Assembly (NCBI GenBank): GCA_026387255.1
Contig: JAPLMA010000060.1
Location: 1 to 64,000 of the forward strand
Reading direction: 5' to 3'
Length of the DNA stretch: 64,000 bases
Origin: Candidatus Omnitrophota bacterium
GTDB lineage: Bacteria; Omnitrophota; Gorgyraeia; Gygaellales; Profunditerraquicolaceae
The notes below the pieces were generated by a model that was not told the origin of the DNA, searched no databases, and saw only the letters and a program-made list of their open reading frames with translations. A program made the position numbers and the translations under genes. Below are positions 35,706-43,657 of the stretch, one piece after another. Positions within the stretch are counted from its first letter, which is position 1. Every line of letters starts with the position of its first letter.

Positions 35706-36118
35706 GTCATTTAGAAATTTACATTGATGGCGCATCCAAGGGTAACCCGGGGCATAGCGGGGTGGGAATAGTAATTTATCAAGAGGGTTTACGGATTAAG
35801 AAGATCTCAAATTATATCGGCACGGCTACGAACAATGTTGCTGAATACACCGCTCTAATTTATGCACTCGAAGAAGCATTATTATTAAAAGCTAAGAGTT
35901 TAAAAATTAATACCGATAGCCAGCTTTTAGCCCGGCAGTTAAATAAGATTTATAAAGTTAAACATGCTGGTATTATAAATCTATATAATCGAGCGGTGCA
36001 TCTTTTAACGGGTTTTGAAAAAGTTTTAATTAAACATATACCTCGAGAAGAGAACAGTTTGGCGGATAAATTGGCAACTGAAGCAGTTAAAGTAGCATTA
36101 GGGAAATCTTTGATATAA
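35702..36118 (+). CDS. Ribonuclease H family protein (RNase HI-like)
   Basis: A 138-residue RNase H fold enzyme cleaving RNA in RNA-DNA hybrids. Catalytic residues appear as Asp9 (IYIDGASKGNPG), Glu48 (NNVAEYTAL), Asp72 (INTDSQLLARQL) and the late Asp in ENSLADKLA. It resembles the shorter RnhA-like group without the basic handle loop. It overlaps the zinc-ribbon gene by 4 bases. The RNase P RNA begins within its stop codon. Confidence 0.88.
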   Translation: MSHLEIYIDGASKGNPGHSGVGIVIYQEGLRIKKISNYIGTATNNVAEYTALIYALEEALLLKAKSLKINTDSQLLARQLNKIYKVKHAGIINLYNRAVHLLTGFEKVLIKHIPREENSLADKLATEAVKVALGKSLI

Positions 36119-36507
36119 GCAGGCAGAAGGTGGCTGCCCGTTATTAATTTAATAACGGGAGGAAAGTCCGGGCTCCAGAGGATAACGTAATGGGTAACCC
36201 CCATCCCGTATATATAATGTATACGGAGGATTTCCGCCACAAATCGTGGTGGACTCGCCAATTTTTTTGGCGGGAGAGCCACAGAGACGAGTATCCGCGC
36301 AAGTGGAGAGGTGAAACGCGGCAATCTCTACGTGGAGCAAAGTAGAATAGGAGATGAGTGCTGATCCAGCGCGTTTCCCGTTTTAGGCGGGAAGAAATCT
36401 CGGGTAAACTGCTAAAGTTACCGTGGTAACGCGGGAATTGAGAGGAATAGCCACTAATTGATGTGCAGGCAGGCATCAAGACAGAACCCGGCTTATTCTG
36501 CTTGCTT
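36117..36507 (+). ncRNA. rnpB: RNase P RNA (bacterial type A)
   Basis: The catalytic RNA that matures tRNA 5' ends. Diagnostic conserved segments are GGAGGAAAGTCCGGGCTCC near the 5' end, GAGAGGAATAGCCACT, and ACAGAACCCGGCTTA near the 3' end. Terminal P1 strands pair: AAGCAGGCAGAA at 36117 with TTCTGCTTGCTT ending at 36507. About 391 nt is in the type A size range. The 5' end overlaps the RNase H stop codon. ORFs on the opposite strand here are spurious. Exact ends are uncertain by a few bases. Confidence 0.96.
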
Positions 36508-36545
36508 TAAATAAAAAGTAAAATAGGGAAAAATGAGGAGGAGTT

Positions 36546-37301
36546 ATGTCAGGTCATTCTAAATGGAAGACAAATAAAGGTAAAAAAGGTATTGCCGATG
36601 CTAAACGCGGCGCTACTTTTACTAAGATTATTAAAGAATTAGTGGTCGTTGCCAGGGATGGCGGAGGAAATCCTGATTCTAATCCCCGGTTGCGGGCCAT
36701 AATGGAAAAGGCTAAAAAAGCAAATATGCCGTCGGATAATGTAAAAATGGCCATTAAACGAGGAACCGGAGAACTCCCTGGGATCGTTTATGAGGCAGTA
36801 ATGTATGAAGCTTATGGGCCAGGCGGGGTAGCGATTTTGATTGATTCACTTACGGATAATAAAAATCGTACTACTGCTGAGATACGAAATATTATGTCAA
36901 AAAAAGGCGGTAACATGGCCGGGGCCGGTTCGGTAAGCTGGATGTTTACGCAAAAAGGTTATGTCTCGGTGTCAAAAGACACTATCAAAGAGGATGAGTT
37001 GATGAATATTGTTCTGGATGCCGGAGCTGAAGATATGCAGCATGAAGGTGATGTTTATGAAATTTATACTTCGATTCAGGATTTGGAAAAGGTTAAACAA
37101 GCACTCCTGGATAAAAGTATTAAGTGGGTGGATGCGGAATTAACCATGATTCCATCATCAACGGTTAAGGTTACCGGACATGAAGCTAAGCAGGTTTTAT
37201 CGTTAATAGAAACTCTGGAAGACCATGATGATGTGCAACAGGTATATGCTAATTTTGATATTCCGGATGAGATTTTAGATGAGGTTGCTTCTGAGGAATG
37301 A
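36546..37301 (+). CDS. YebC/PmpR-family protein
   Basis: A 251-residue protein starting MSGHSKWKTNKGKKGIADAK, with the hallmark FTKIIKELVVVARDGGGNPD, YEAYGPGGVAILIDSLTDN and NKNRTTAEIRNIMSKKGG. The family was annotated as a transcriptional regulator, and recent work implicates members in translation of proline stretches. Strong ribosome site GAGGAGG. ruvC overlaps its end by 4 bases; the yebC-ruvC-ruvA order is common in bacteria. Confidence 0.95.
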   Translation: MSGHSKWKTNKGKKGIADAKRGATFTKIIKELVVVARDGGGNPDSNPRLRAIMEKAKKANMPSDNVKMAIKRGTGELPGIVYEAVMYEAYGPGGVAILIDSLTDNKNRTTAEIRNIMSKKGGNMAGAGSVSWMFTQKGYVSVSKDTIKEDELMNIVLDAGAEDMQHEGDVYEIYTSIQDLEKVKQALLDKSIKWVDAELTMIPSSTVKVTGHEAKQVLSLIETLEDHDDVQQVYANFDIPDEILDEVASEE

Positions 37302-37780
37302 TTATCGTCGGGATTGATCCGGCTTTAGCCGTTAGCGGTTACGGTGTTATTCAGGTTAATAAATCAACCCTGACTTTAATTGAGGCGGGGATAATAAAAA
37401 CTCACGCCAAAGAATCTACCCCTGCGCGGTTGAATAGAATATACCGAGGGGTGCTCAAATTAATTACTGATACTGGAGCGGATTGTTTGGTGCTGGAAAA
37501 AATATTTTCTCATTATAAGCATCCGGCTACTGCTTGTATTTTAGGCCAAGCCAGAGGAGTGATTTGTTTGGCAGCCTTTAGCTCAAAGCTGCCTTTTTTT
37601 GAATACTCGGCAACGCGCGTTAAGAAAGCGATCGTGGGAAAAGGATTGGCATCTAAAGCTCAGGTGCAAAGAATGGTTACGCATACTTTAGGATTAAAAA
37701 CTTCTGTTTCTTATTTGGATGTTACTGATGCCTTGGCGTTAGCCATAGCGCATAGTTATATTATGAAAGTAAAATTATGA
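37298..37780 (+). CDS. ruvC: Holliday junction resolvase RuvC
   Basis: A dimeric endonuclease cutting Holliday junctions. Catalytic acids are Asp7 (VGIDPALAVSGYG), Glu67 (LVLEKIF) and Asp141/Asp144 (DVTDALALAIAH). Its 160 residues are normal. It is coupled by 4-base overlaps to yebC upstream and ruvA downstream. ruvB is not in the window. Confidence 0.95.
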   Translation: MIIVGIDPALAVSGYGVIQVNKSTLTLIEAGIIKTHAKESTPARLNRIYRGVLKLITDTGADCLVLEKIFSHYKHPATACILGQARGVICLAAFSSKLPFFEYSATRVKKAIVGKGLASKAQVQRMVTHTLGLKTSVSYLDVTDALALAIAHSYIMKVKL

Positions 37781-38400
37781 TTTCTCGAATTTCAGGCCGC
37801 GTTACGGAAAAAGGATCAAATTATCTAGTTTTGGATTTAAATGGACTAAGTTATGAAGTTTTTATTCCTGCTTGTGTTATGCAGGGGCTGGATAGTGCGC
37901 TGGGTTCTAAGGGTGAGATTTCCCTGCTCACCTATCATTATTATCAGGTTGAACAAACCAAGAGCATACCTATTCTAATCGGTTTTCTAAACCAAGTAGA
38001 AAAAGATTTTTTCGAGATATTTATTACGGTTTCCGGTATTGGGCCGCGGGCGGCTTTGAAGGCTTTAAATAAGCCCATCTCTTTAATTGCCAAGGCGATT
38101 GATGAGGGTGATTTAGTTTCTTTAAAATCACTTCCCGGTATCGGTGAACAAAGAGCTAAAGAAATCGTGGCTAAGCTTCAAAATAAAGTAGGTAAATTCG
38201 GCTTGATTCAAGACCGCACAAGTAAACAAAAGATTGCCGATAAAAATATATCTGAAGAAGCTTTAGATGTTTTATTGCAGCTGGAATACAAAAGGAACGA
38301 AGCCTTGGAAATGATTAAGAAAGTTTTGGAGATAAATTCTGGAATTAATTCCACGGAAGAATTATTGAATTTAGTCTATAAACAAAAAAAACTTAAGTAG
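37777..38400 (+). CDS. ruvA: Holliday junction DNA helicase subunit RuvA
   Basis: Junction-specificity subunit of the RuvAB branch-migration motor. An N-terminal OB fold (MISRISGRVTEKGSNYLVLD) leads to a helix-hairpin-helix domain with VSGIGPRAALKAL and LPGIGEQRAKEIVAKL. The C-terminal domain III that contacts RuvB is EEALDVLLQLEYKRNEALEMI. Its 207 residues are normal. It follows ruvC with a 4-base overlap. Confidence 0.95.
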   Translation: MISRISGRVTEKGSNYLVLDLNGLSYEVFIPACVMQGLDSALGSKGEISLLTYHYYQVEQTKSIPILIGFLNQVEKDFFEIFITVSGIGPRAALKALNKPISLIAKAIDEGDLVSLKSLPGIGEQRAKEIVAKLQNKVGKFGLIQDRTSKQKIADKNISEEALDVLLQLEYKRNEALEMIKKVLEINSGINSTEELLNLVYKQKKLK

Positions 38401-38408
38401 AAAGAAAA

Positions 38409-39017
38409 ATGGAAGAGAATAACTTAAAATCAGTGATTGAAGCTTTAATCTTTGCCTCCGAAAAGCCCATTACCACGGAGCAAATAAAAAAAGTTTTAGA
38501 TAACTTAGATTCCTTGAGTGTAAACAAGATTATTACGGAATTAAAAAATGATTACCAGGCACAGTCTAGAGGCCTGCGGATAGTTGAGATTGCGGGTGGA
38601 TTTCAGATGACTACCTGTAGTGATTTTGCTCCGTTCTTAAAAAAACTTTTTAAAAATCGCTATAGCGATAAGTTGTCTAAGCCTGCTTTGGAATCTCTGG
38701 CGATTATTGCCTATAAGCAGCCGCTCACTAAAAGCGAGATTGAATCTTTGAGAAATGTAAATGTTGACGGAGTGATGAAAAGCCTGATTGATAAAAATTT
38801 AATTCGTATTTGCGGTAGAAAGAAGATTCCTGGCCGCCCATTTGTATATGGCACTACCCGGGAATTTCTGGAGCATTTTGGCTTAAAATCTCTTACCGAT
38901 CTGCCAAAGATGGAAGATTTTACAGTCTTAGCTCAAGAGAAAGAAGCCCAAGTTGATATTGAGCCAATTACCCAAGGAGATCTGGAGGTTAAAAATGAGT
39001 CTGGAAAAATTGCGTAA
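38409..39017 (+). CDS. scpB: Segregation and condensation protein B
   Basis: A kleisin-associated winged-helix protein of the SMC-ScpAB condensin complex. It has LKSVIEALIFASEKPITTEQ, GGFQMTTCSDFAPFLKKLF, SKPALESLAIIAYKQPLTKSE, and GRPFVYGTTREFLEHFGL near the C-terminus. Its 202 residues are typical. It has the unrelated pheA gene overlapping its end by 23 bases. scpA is not in the window. Confidence 0.94.
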   Translation: MEENNLKSVIEALIFASEKPITTEQIKKVLDNLDSLSVNKIITELKNDYQAQSRGLRIVEIAGGFQMTTCSDFAPFLKKLFKNRYSDKLSKPALESLAIIAYKQPLTKSEIESLRNVNVDGVMKSLIDKNLIRICGRKKIPGRPFVYGTTREFLEHFGLKSLTDLPKMEDFTVLAQEKEAQVDIEPITQGDLEVKNESGKIA

Positions 39018-40056
39018 AAGAATTGATCTGCTTGATCAAAAATTAATTAATTTATTAAATCTACGCGCTGCGGTAACTAAAGATATCGGCAAAATTAAAA
39101 TTAATAGCGGAAAAAATATTTACGTGCCGGAAAGAGAGATACAGGTATTAAATAGGATTGCTGGTTTAAATAAAGGGCCTTTAAAAAAAAGTGCATTGGA
39201 AGCGATTTATCGTGAGGTAATGAGTGCTAGCTTAGCATTGGAAAAACCATTAAAGATTGCTTATCTTGGCCCGCAGGCGAGTTTTACTCATCTCGCCGCG
39301 ATTAAAAAATTTGGTTCACAGGTTAGTTATGTCGCCTGTAATAGTATTACGGATGTTTTTTCGGAGGTGGAAAAGGGTGGCGCGGATTATGGTGTGGTGC
39401 CTATAGAAAATTCAATTGAGGGGGCAGTGAGTTATACTCTGGATGTTTTTGTGGATTCTGAATTAAAGATTTGTTCGCAGATAATCTTAGAAGTAACCCA
39501 TAATCTACTCGCTAACTGTGCAAAGAACAAGATTCGTAATGTTTATTCGATTCCTCAAGTTTTCGGGCAGTGCCGTATCTGGTTGCAGAAGAATTTACCC
39601 AATGCCCAATTGGTGGATGTTTCTAGCACTACGCGCGGCGCAGAAATGGCTAAAAAAGAAAAATCTAGCGCCGCGATTGCTTCGCTTCTGGCTTCTAAGG
39701 TTTATGGCCTAAAAGTGTTGGCCAGCGGTATTCAAGACTCTGCGCATAATGTCACCCGCTTTCTGGTGGTGGGTAGAAATATTGCCACCCGTACAGGGAA
39801 AGATAAGACAAGTTTGTTTTTTTTGATTAAAGACCGGGTAGGCGCTTTATATGAAATGCTCCTGCCGTTTCGTAAATACGGGGTTAATCTTACTAAAATC
39901 GAATCCCGGCCTTCAAAGAAGAAGGCTTGGGAGTATTATTTTTTTGTAGATATTTTGGGTCACCAGGATGATGCTTTAATCAAAAAAGCACTAAAGGAAT
40001 TAGAGCGTAAGTGTAGTTATTTAAAAATATTAGGTTCTTATCCGATTGGAGAATAA
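38995..40056 (+). CDS. pheA: Chorismate mutase / prephenate dehydratase
   Basis: A bifunctional enzyme of phenylalanine synthesis. The preferred ATG at 38995 (MSLEKLRKRIDLLDQKLINL) has ribosome site GGAGGTT; a longer in-frame start at 38953 is unlikely. Residues 1-80 are an AroQ-type chorismate mutase. Residues about 87-265 are the prephenate dehydratase (YLGPQASFTHLAA, VPIENSIEGAVSYTLD, and the catalytic TTR-like segment VSSTTRGAEMA). The end is a regulatory ACT domain with KDRVGALYEMLLPF and KIESRPSKKKAWEYYFF. It has 353 residues. It heads an aromatic amino acid cluster. Confidence 0.95.
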   Translation: MSLEKLRKRIDLLDQKLINLLNLRAAVTKDIGKIKINSGKNIYVPEREIQVLNRIAGLNKGPLKKSALEAIYREVMSASLALEKPLKIAYLGPQASFTHLAAIKKFGSQVSYVACNSITDVFSEVEKGGADYGVVPIENSIEGAVSYTLDVFVDSELKICSQIILEVTHNLLANCAKNKIRNVYSIPQVFGQCRIWLQKNLPNAQLVDVSSTTRGAEMAKKEKSSAAIASLLASKVYGLKVLASGIQDSAHNVTRFLVVGRNIATRTGKDKTSLFFLIKDRVGALYEMLLPFRKYGVNLTKIESRPSKKKAWEYYFFVDILGHQDDALIKKALKELERKCSYLKILGSYPIGE

Positions 40057-40063
40057 ACTAAAA

Positions 40064-41161
40064 GTGAAAGCATTAATTCGTAAAAGTGTTTTAGGCGTGA
40101 ATCCTTATCTTCCCGGTAAACCAATCGAGGAAACCAAACGGCAGTTAGGATTAAAAGAGGTGATTAAGTTGGCTTCCAATGAAAATCCATGGGGTCCGTC
40201 ACCAAAAGCGATAAGTGCGATTAAAAGATCTTTGTCCGGAATTAACCGTTACCCGGATGCTCAAGGATTTTATTTAAAAAAACGTTTGGCTAAATTTTTT
40301 GGATTAATTCCAGGAAATTTTGTTTTAGGTAATGGTTCGGATGAGTTGATTGATATAGTGATTAAGACTTTTATGGAGGCGGATGAAAATATTGTTACTT
40401 CCGAAGGCACTTTTTTAGAATATGAGATTATTGCCCAAGTTAATGATCGTAAAGTTAAAAAAGCACCATTATGCTATTTTAAATATGATTTGGGGGCAAT
40501 GTTAAAGCTAGTGGATAAAAAGACAAAGTTGGTTTTTATTGCCAATCCCAATAATCCCACCGGAACCTATGTTAGTAAAAATGAGGTTGCCCAATTTATA
40601 AATGCGCTACCGGAAGGAGTGGTGGTTGTTTTTGATGAAGCTTATGATACATTTATCGACGTAGATGATTATCCGGATTCTTTGAGCTATCTAAAAAATA
40701 AAAAAAAGATTATTATCCTACGGACATTTTCTAAAGCCTACGGTTTAGCCGGGTTGCGTTTGGGTTACGCGATTGCCGCACCACAGCTAGTAACTTACCT
40801 GGAACGCATTCGACAGCCGTTTAATGTTAATCTTTTAGCTCAGGTGGCCGGATTAGCCGCTTTAGAGGATAAAGTTTTTCTAAGCAAAACCCGCCGCCTA
40901 ACTTTAGAGGGTAAAGATTTTATGTACCAGGAGCTCTCTAGAATGGGTTTAAGATATGTGCCTTCAGTAACAAATTTTATTTTAATCGATGTAGGGCGCA
41001 ATAGCCAAGAGATATTTAAGGCTTGCCTTAAGTTTGGAGTGATTATCCGGGAAATGCGCCAATATGGCTTGACTAATTTTATCCGTGTAACTATCGGCAC
41101 CCAAAAAGAAAATAAAAAATTCCTGAGTGTTTTAAGCAAAATTATAAAGGAGTCAAACTAA
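40064..41161 (+). CDS. hisC: Histidinol-phosphate/aromatic aminotransferase
   Basis: A PLP-dependent class II aminotransferase with HisC features: LASNENPWGPSPKAI, GNGSDELIDI, ANPNNPTGTYV, and the PLP lysine in RTFSKAYGLAGLRLGY. The preferred GTG at 40064 has GGAGA 11 bases upstream and gives 365 residues; an in-frame TTG at 40046 lacks a ribosome site. Placement between pheA and DAHP synthase suggests it acts on aromatic 2-oxo acids as well as, or instead of, histidinol phosphate. That specificity is inference. Confidence 0.88.
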   Translation: MKALIRKSVLGVNPYLPGKPIEETKRQLGLKEVIKLASNENPWGPSPKAISAIKRSLSGINRYPDAQGFYLKKRLAKFFGLIPGNFVLGNGSDELIDIVIKTFMEADENIVTSEGTFLEYEIIAQVNDRKVKKAPLCYFKYDLGAMLKLVDKKTKLVFIANPNNPTGTYVSKNEVAQFINALPEGVVVVFDEAYDTFIDVDDYPDSLSYLKNKKKIIILRTFSKAYGLAGLRLGYAIAAPQLVTYLERIRQPFNVNLLAQVAGLAALEDKVFLSKTRRLTLEGKDFMYQELSRMGLRYVPSVTNFILIDVGRNSQEIFKACLKFGVIIREMRQYGLTNFIRVTIGTQKENKKFLSVLSKIIKESN

Positions 41162-42180
41162 TGATTATTGTTTTAAAACCCGATGCTTCTTTAGAGCAAA
41201 TTGATCATATTATTGAAAAAGTTAAAGCGCTGGGCTTGACTCCGCATGTCTCCAAGGGCTCAGAAAGAACAATCATCGGTGTTATTGGGCCGGAGGATAT
41301 ATTACGGATTACGCCCTTGGAAGTTTTTGGGGGAGTAGAGAATGTTATTCCGGTATTGGCACCATTTCGGTTAGTTTCTCGGGAGTTTAAAAAAGAAGAC
41401 TCAGTAATTGATTTAGGTAAGGGTGTAAAAATCGGAGGAAAAGAAGTAGTGATTATGGCTGGTCCATGCACCATTGAAAATATTGATAGTTTATTTGAGA
41501 TTGCCCGAGAAGTTAAGAAAGCCGGTGCAACTGTACTGCGCGGAGGCGCTTTTAAACCCCGCAGTTCTCCTTATAGTTTTCAAGGTTTGGGTAAGGCCGG
41601 CTTGCAAATGCTTAAGCAGGTTGGCAATGAGTTAGATTTAGTTACTGTAAGTGAGGTTATGGATAGTTGTGAGGTGGGTTTAGTTGCCGACTATGTGGAT
41701 GTTTTGCAAATTGGCTGTCGTAATATGCAGAATTTTAACCTGGTAAAAGAGGTGGGCGCGACTAAAAAGCCCGTGGTTTTAAAACGAGGAATGGCTTCTA
41801 CGGTTAAAGATATGCTCATGTCTGCGGAATACATATTAAGCGGTGGGAATTTTTCAGTAATTCTTTGCGAGAGAGGGATCCGCACTTTTGAAGATTCTAC
41901 GCGTAATACTTTAGATATTAGTGCGGTACCGGTAACCAAACAGCTTTCGCATTTACCGATTATCATTGATCCATCGCATGCTGCCGGAAAATGGAACTGG
42001 GTACCGGCTTTATCTAAAGCCGCGATTGCCGCCGGAGCCGATGGTTTAATCATTGAAGTGCATAATCATCCGGAAGAAGCAGTTTCTGATGGGGCGCAGT
42101 CACTTATTCCAAGCAAATTCCTTGATCTGATGGGTGAACTTAAAGCCGTGGCTAATTCTGTAGGAAGGAAAATTTCATGA
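41161..42180 (+). CDS. aroF: 3-deoxy-7-phosphoheptulonate (DAHP) synthase
   Basis: First enzyme of the shikimate pathway, condensing PEP and erythrose 4-phosphate. Residues 1-80 are the ferredoxin-like regulatory domain seen in type I-beta enzymes (MIIVLKPDASLEQIDHIIEK). The barrel has MAGPCTIENIDSLFEIA, LRGGAFKPRSSPYSFQG, KRGMASTVKDMLMSAEYI and DPSHAAGKWNWV. Its 339 residues are normal. It shares one base with the preceding gene (TAATG) and overlaps tyrA by 4 bases. Feedback control through the N-terminal domain is expected from the family. Confidence 0.95.
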   Translation: MIIVLKPDASLEQIDHIIEKVKALGLTPHVSKGSERTIIGVIGPEDILRITPLEVFGGVENVIPVLAPFRLVSREFKKEDSVIDLGKGVKIGGKEVVIMAGPCTIENIDSLFEIAREVKKAGATVLRGGAFKPRSSPYSFQGLGKAGLQMLKQVGNELDLVTVSEVMDSCEVGLVADYVDVLQIGCRNMQNFNLVKEVGATKKPVVLKRGMASTVKDMLMSAEYILSGGNFSVILCERGIRTFEDSTRNTLDISAVPVTKQLSHLPIIIDPSHAAGKWNWVPALSKAAIAAGADGLIIEVHNHPEEAVSDGAQSLIPSKFLDLMGELKAVANSVGRKIS

Positions 42181-43007
42181 TTTTGTTTAATAAAATCGTA
42201 ATTATCGGTACCGGCCTAATCGGAGGATCACTAGGCTTAGCCTTAAAGAAGCAGCATTTAGCCGGTTGTGTTATTGGTTTAAGCCGGCAGCGGAAAAATT
42301 CCAGGCGAGCTAAAAAGGTTGGTGCTATTGATGCCATTGGCTCTTCATTGGAGGTAGTGGCAGATGCGGATTTAGTTATTTTAGCCACGCCCATTGATAC
42401 AATCATTGATCTTGCTGGGAGGATTTCGAATAAATTAAAAAAAGGTTGCATTGTGATTGATGTTGGCAGCAGTAAAGAACGCATTGTCTCTAAATTAAGC
42501 GCTCTTATTCCTAATTTTTTAGGTTGCCATCCTTTGGCTGGATCCGAGAAAAGTGGAATTACTAATTTACAAGATGGTATTTTTAAAGGTTCAATTTGCA
42601 TTATTACTCCTACAGCTAAAACTAATCCTTATGCCTTAAATAAGGTTAAGTTGCTTTGGAATAAACTGGGCGCCAAGATTGTTATTCTTTCCGCAAAAAA
42701 GCACGATCAGGCCCTGGCGTTTACTAGCCACTTGCCGCATGCATTAGCCTTTTCGTTAATTAGCGCAATACCGGAGAGATTCTTAAAAATAAGTTCTGGT
42801 AGTTTAAGAGATACGACACGAATTTCTAGCTCTGATGCCAATCTCTGGAGTGAAATATTTTTAAGTAATCGTGCTAACTTATTAACTGCCCTATCGATTT
42901 TTCAGATAAAACTCACCGCTTTAAAACTTGCCTTAGAAAGTGGGAATAAGAAACCTCTGGTAAGCATTCTTGTATCGGCAAATAAAAAACGAGAAAAATT
43001 AAAATGA
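42177..43007 (+). CDS. tyrA: Prephenate dehydrogenase
   Basis: Oxidative decarboxylase of tyrosine synthesis. NAD-binding VIIGTGLIGGSLGLAL at the N-terminus, then LATPIDTIIDL, DVGSSKERIV, and the substrate-site HPLAGSEKSGI and HDQALAFTSHLPHALA. It has 276 residues with no C-terminal ACT domain. It overlaps DAHP synthase and cmk by 4 bases each. In many bacteria aroA (EPSP synthase) sits between tyrA and cmk; it is absent here. Confidence 0.93.
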   Translation: MILFNKIVIIGTGLIGGSLGLALKKQHLAGCVIGLSRQRKNSRRAKKVGAIDAIGSSLEVVADADLVILATPIDTIIDLAGRISNKLKKGCIVIDVGSSKERIVSKLSALIPNFLGCHPLAGSEKSGITNLQDGIFKGSICIITPTAKTNPYALNKVKLLWNKLGAKIVILSAKKHDQALAFTSHLPHALAFSLISAIPERFLKISSGSLRDTTRISSSDANLWSEIFLSNRANLLTALSIFQIKLTALKLALESGNKKPLVSILVSANKKREKLK

Positions 43008-43657
43008 TTATTGCTATTGACGGCCCAGCAGGAGCAGGGAAAAGCACCGTGGCTAAGATTTTGGCGCAAAAGCTGGGTTTTCTTTATATTGATACCGGGG
43101 CAATGTATCGGGCTCTGACTTGGAAAGTTTTAGAGAATAATGTGCCAATAAATGATGCGCAAAAAATTATTCAACTGGCTCAGGGGATTAAAATTGACCT
43201 GCGCAACAATTCAGATGGATCATTAACGGTTATGCTTGATGGCAAAGATGTTTCATTAGCTATCCGCCAGGCGAGGATTACGCAGTTTGTTTCGGATGTG
43301 GCTAAGCTTAAAGAGGTGCGCCAGGTATTGGTGCAGATGCAAAGAGAGTTTGGCCAAAAAGGAGACTGCGTTTTAGACGGCAGGGATATTGGCACGGTTG
43401 TTTTTCCATCTGCTGCGAAAAAGTTTTTTATTGATGCTTCCGCAGCTGAGCGGGTCAAGCGACGTTTCGAAGAATTAAAAGTTCTGGGTCAGTCGGTTTC
43501 AGAAAATGAAGTAGCTGGCGATTTAGCTAATCGGGATAAAATTGATTCTACCCGAGAGACTTCGCCTTTACGCCAAGCGCCAGATGCAATTTATATTGAT
43601 ACAACGGATTTATCAATAGAACAAGTTGTAGCTAAGATGCTTGGATTTATAAGATAA
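43004..43657 (+). CDS. cmk: Cytidylate kinase
   Basis: Phosphorylates CMP and dCMP. The P-loop GPAGAGKS is at residues 7-14. DTGAMYRALTWK, VLDGRDIGTVVFP and the lid/catalytic region NRDKIDSTRETSPLR are diagnostic. Its 217 residues are normal. It overlaps tyrA by 4 bases and is directly followed by lepA (no gap). In many bacteria rpsA follows cmk; here it does not. Confidence 0.95.
   Translation: MIIAIDGPAGAGKSTVAKILAQKLGFLYIDTGAMYRALTWKVLENNVPINDAQKIIQLAQGIKIDLRNNSDGSLTVMLDGKDVSLAIRQARITQFVSDVAKLKEVRQVLVQMQREFGQKGDCVLDGRDIGTVVFPSAAKKFFIDASAAERVKRRFEELKVLGQSVSENEVAGDLANRDKIDSTRETSPLRQAPDAIYIDTTDLSIEQVVAKMLGFIR

Noticed and set aside
36144..36479. Minus-strand ORF of 111 codons
   Set aside because: It is antisense to the RNase P RNA, which has clear conserved RNA motifs.
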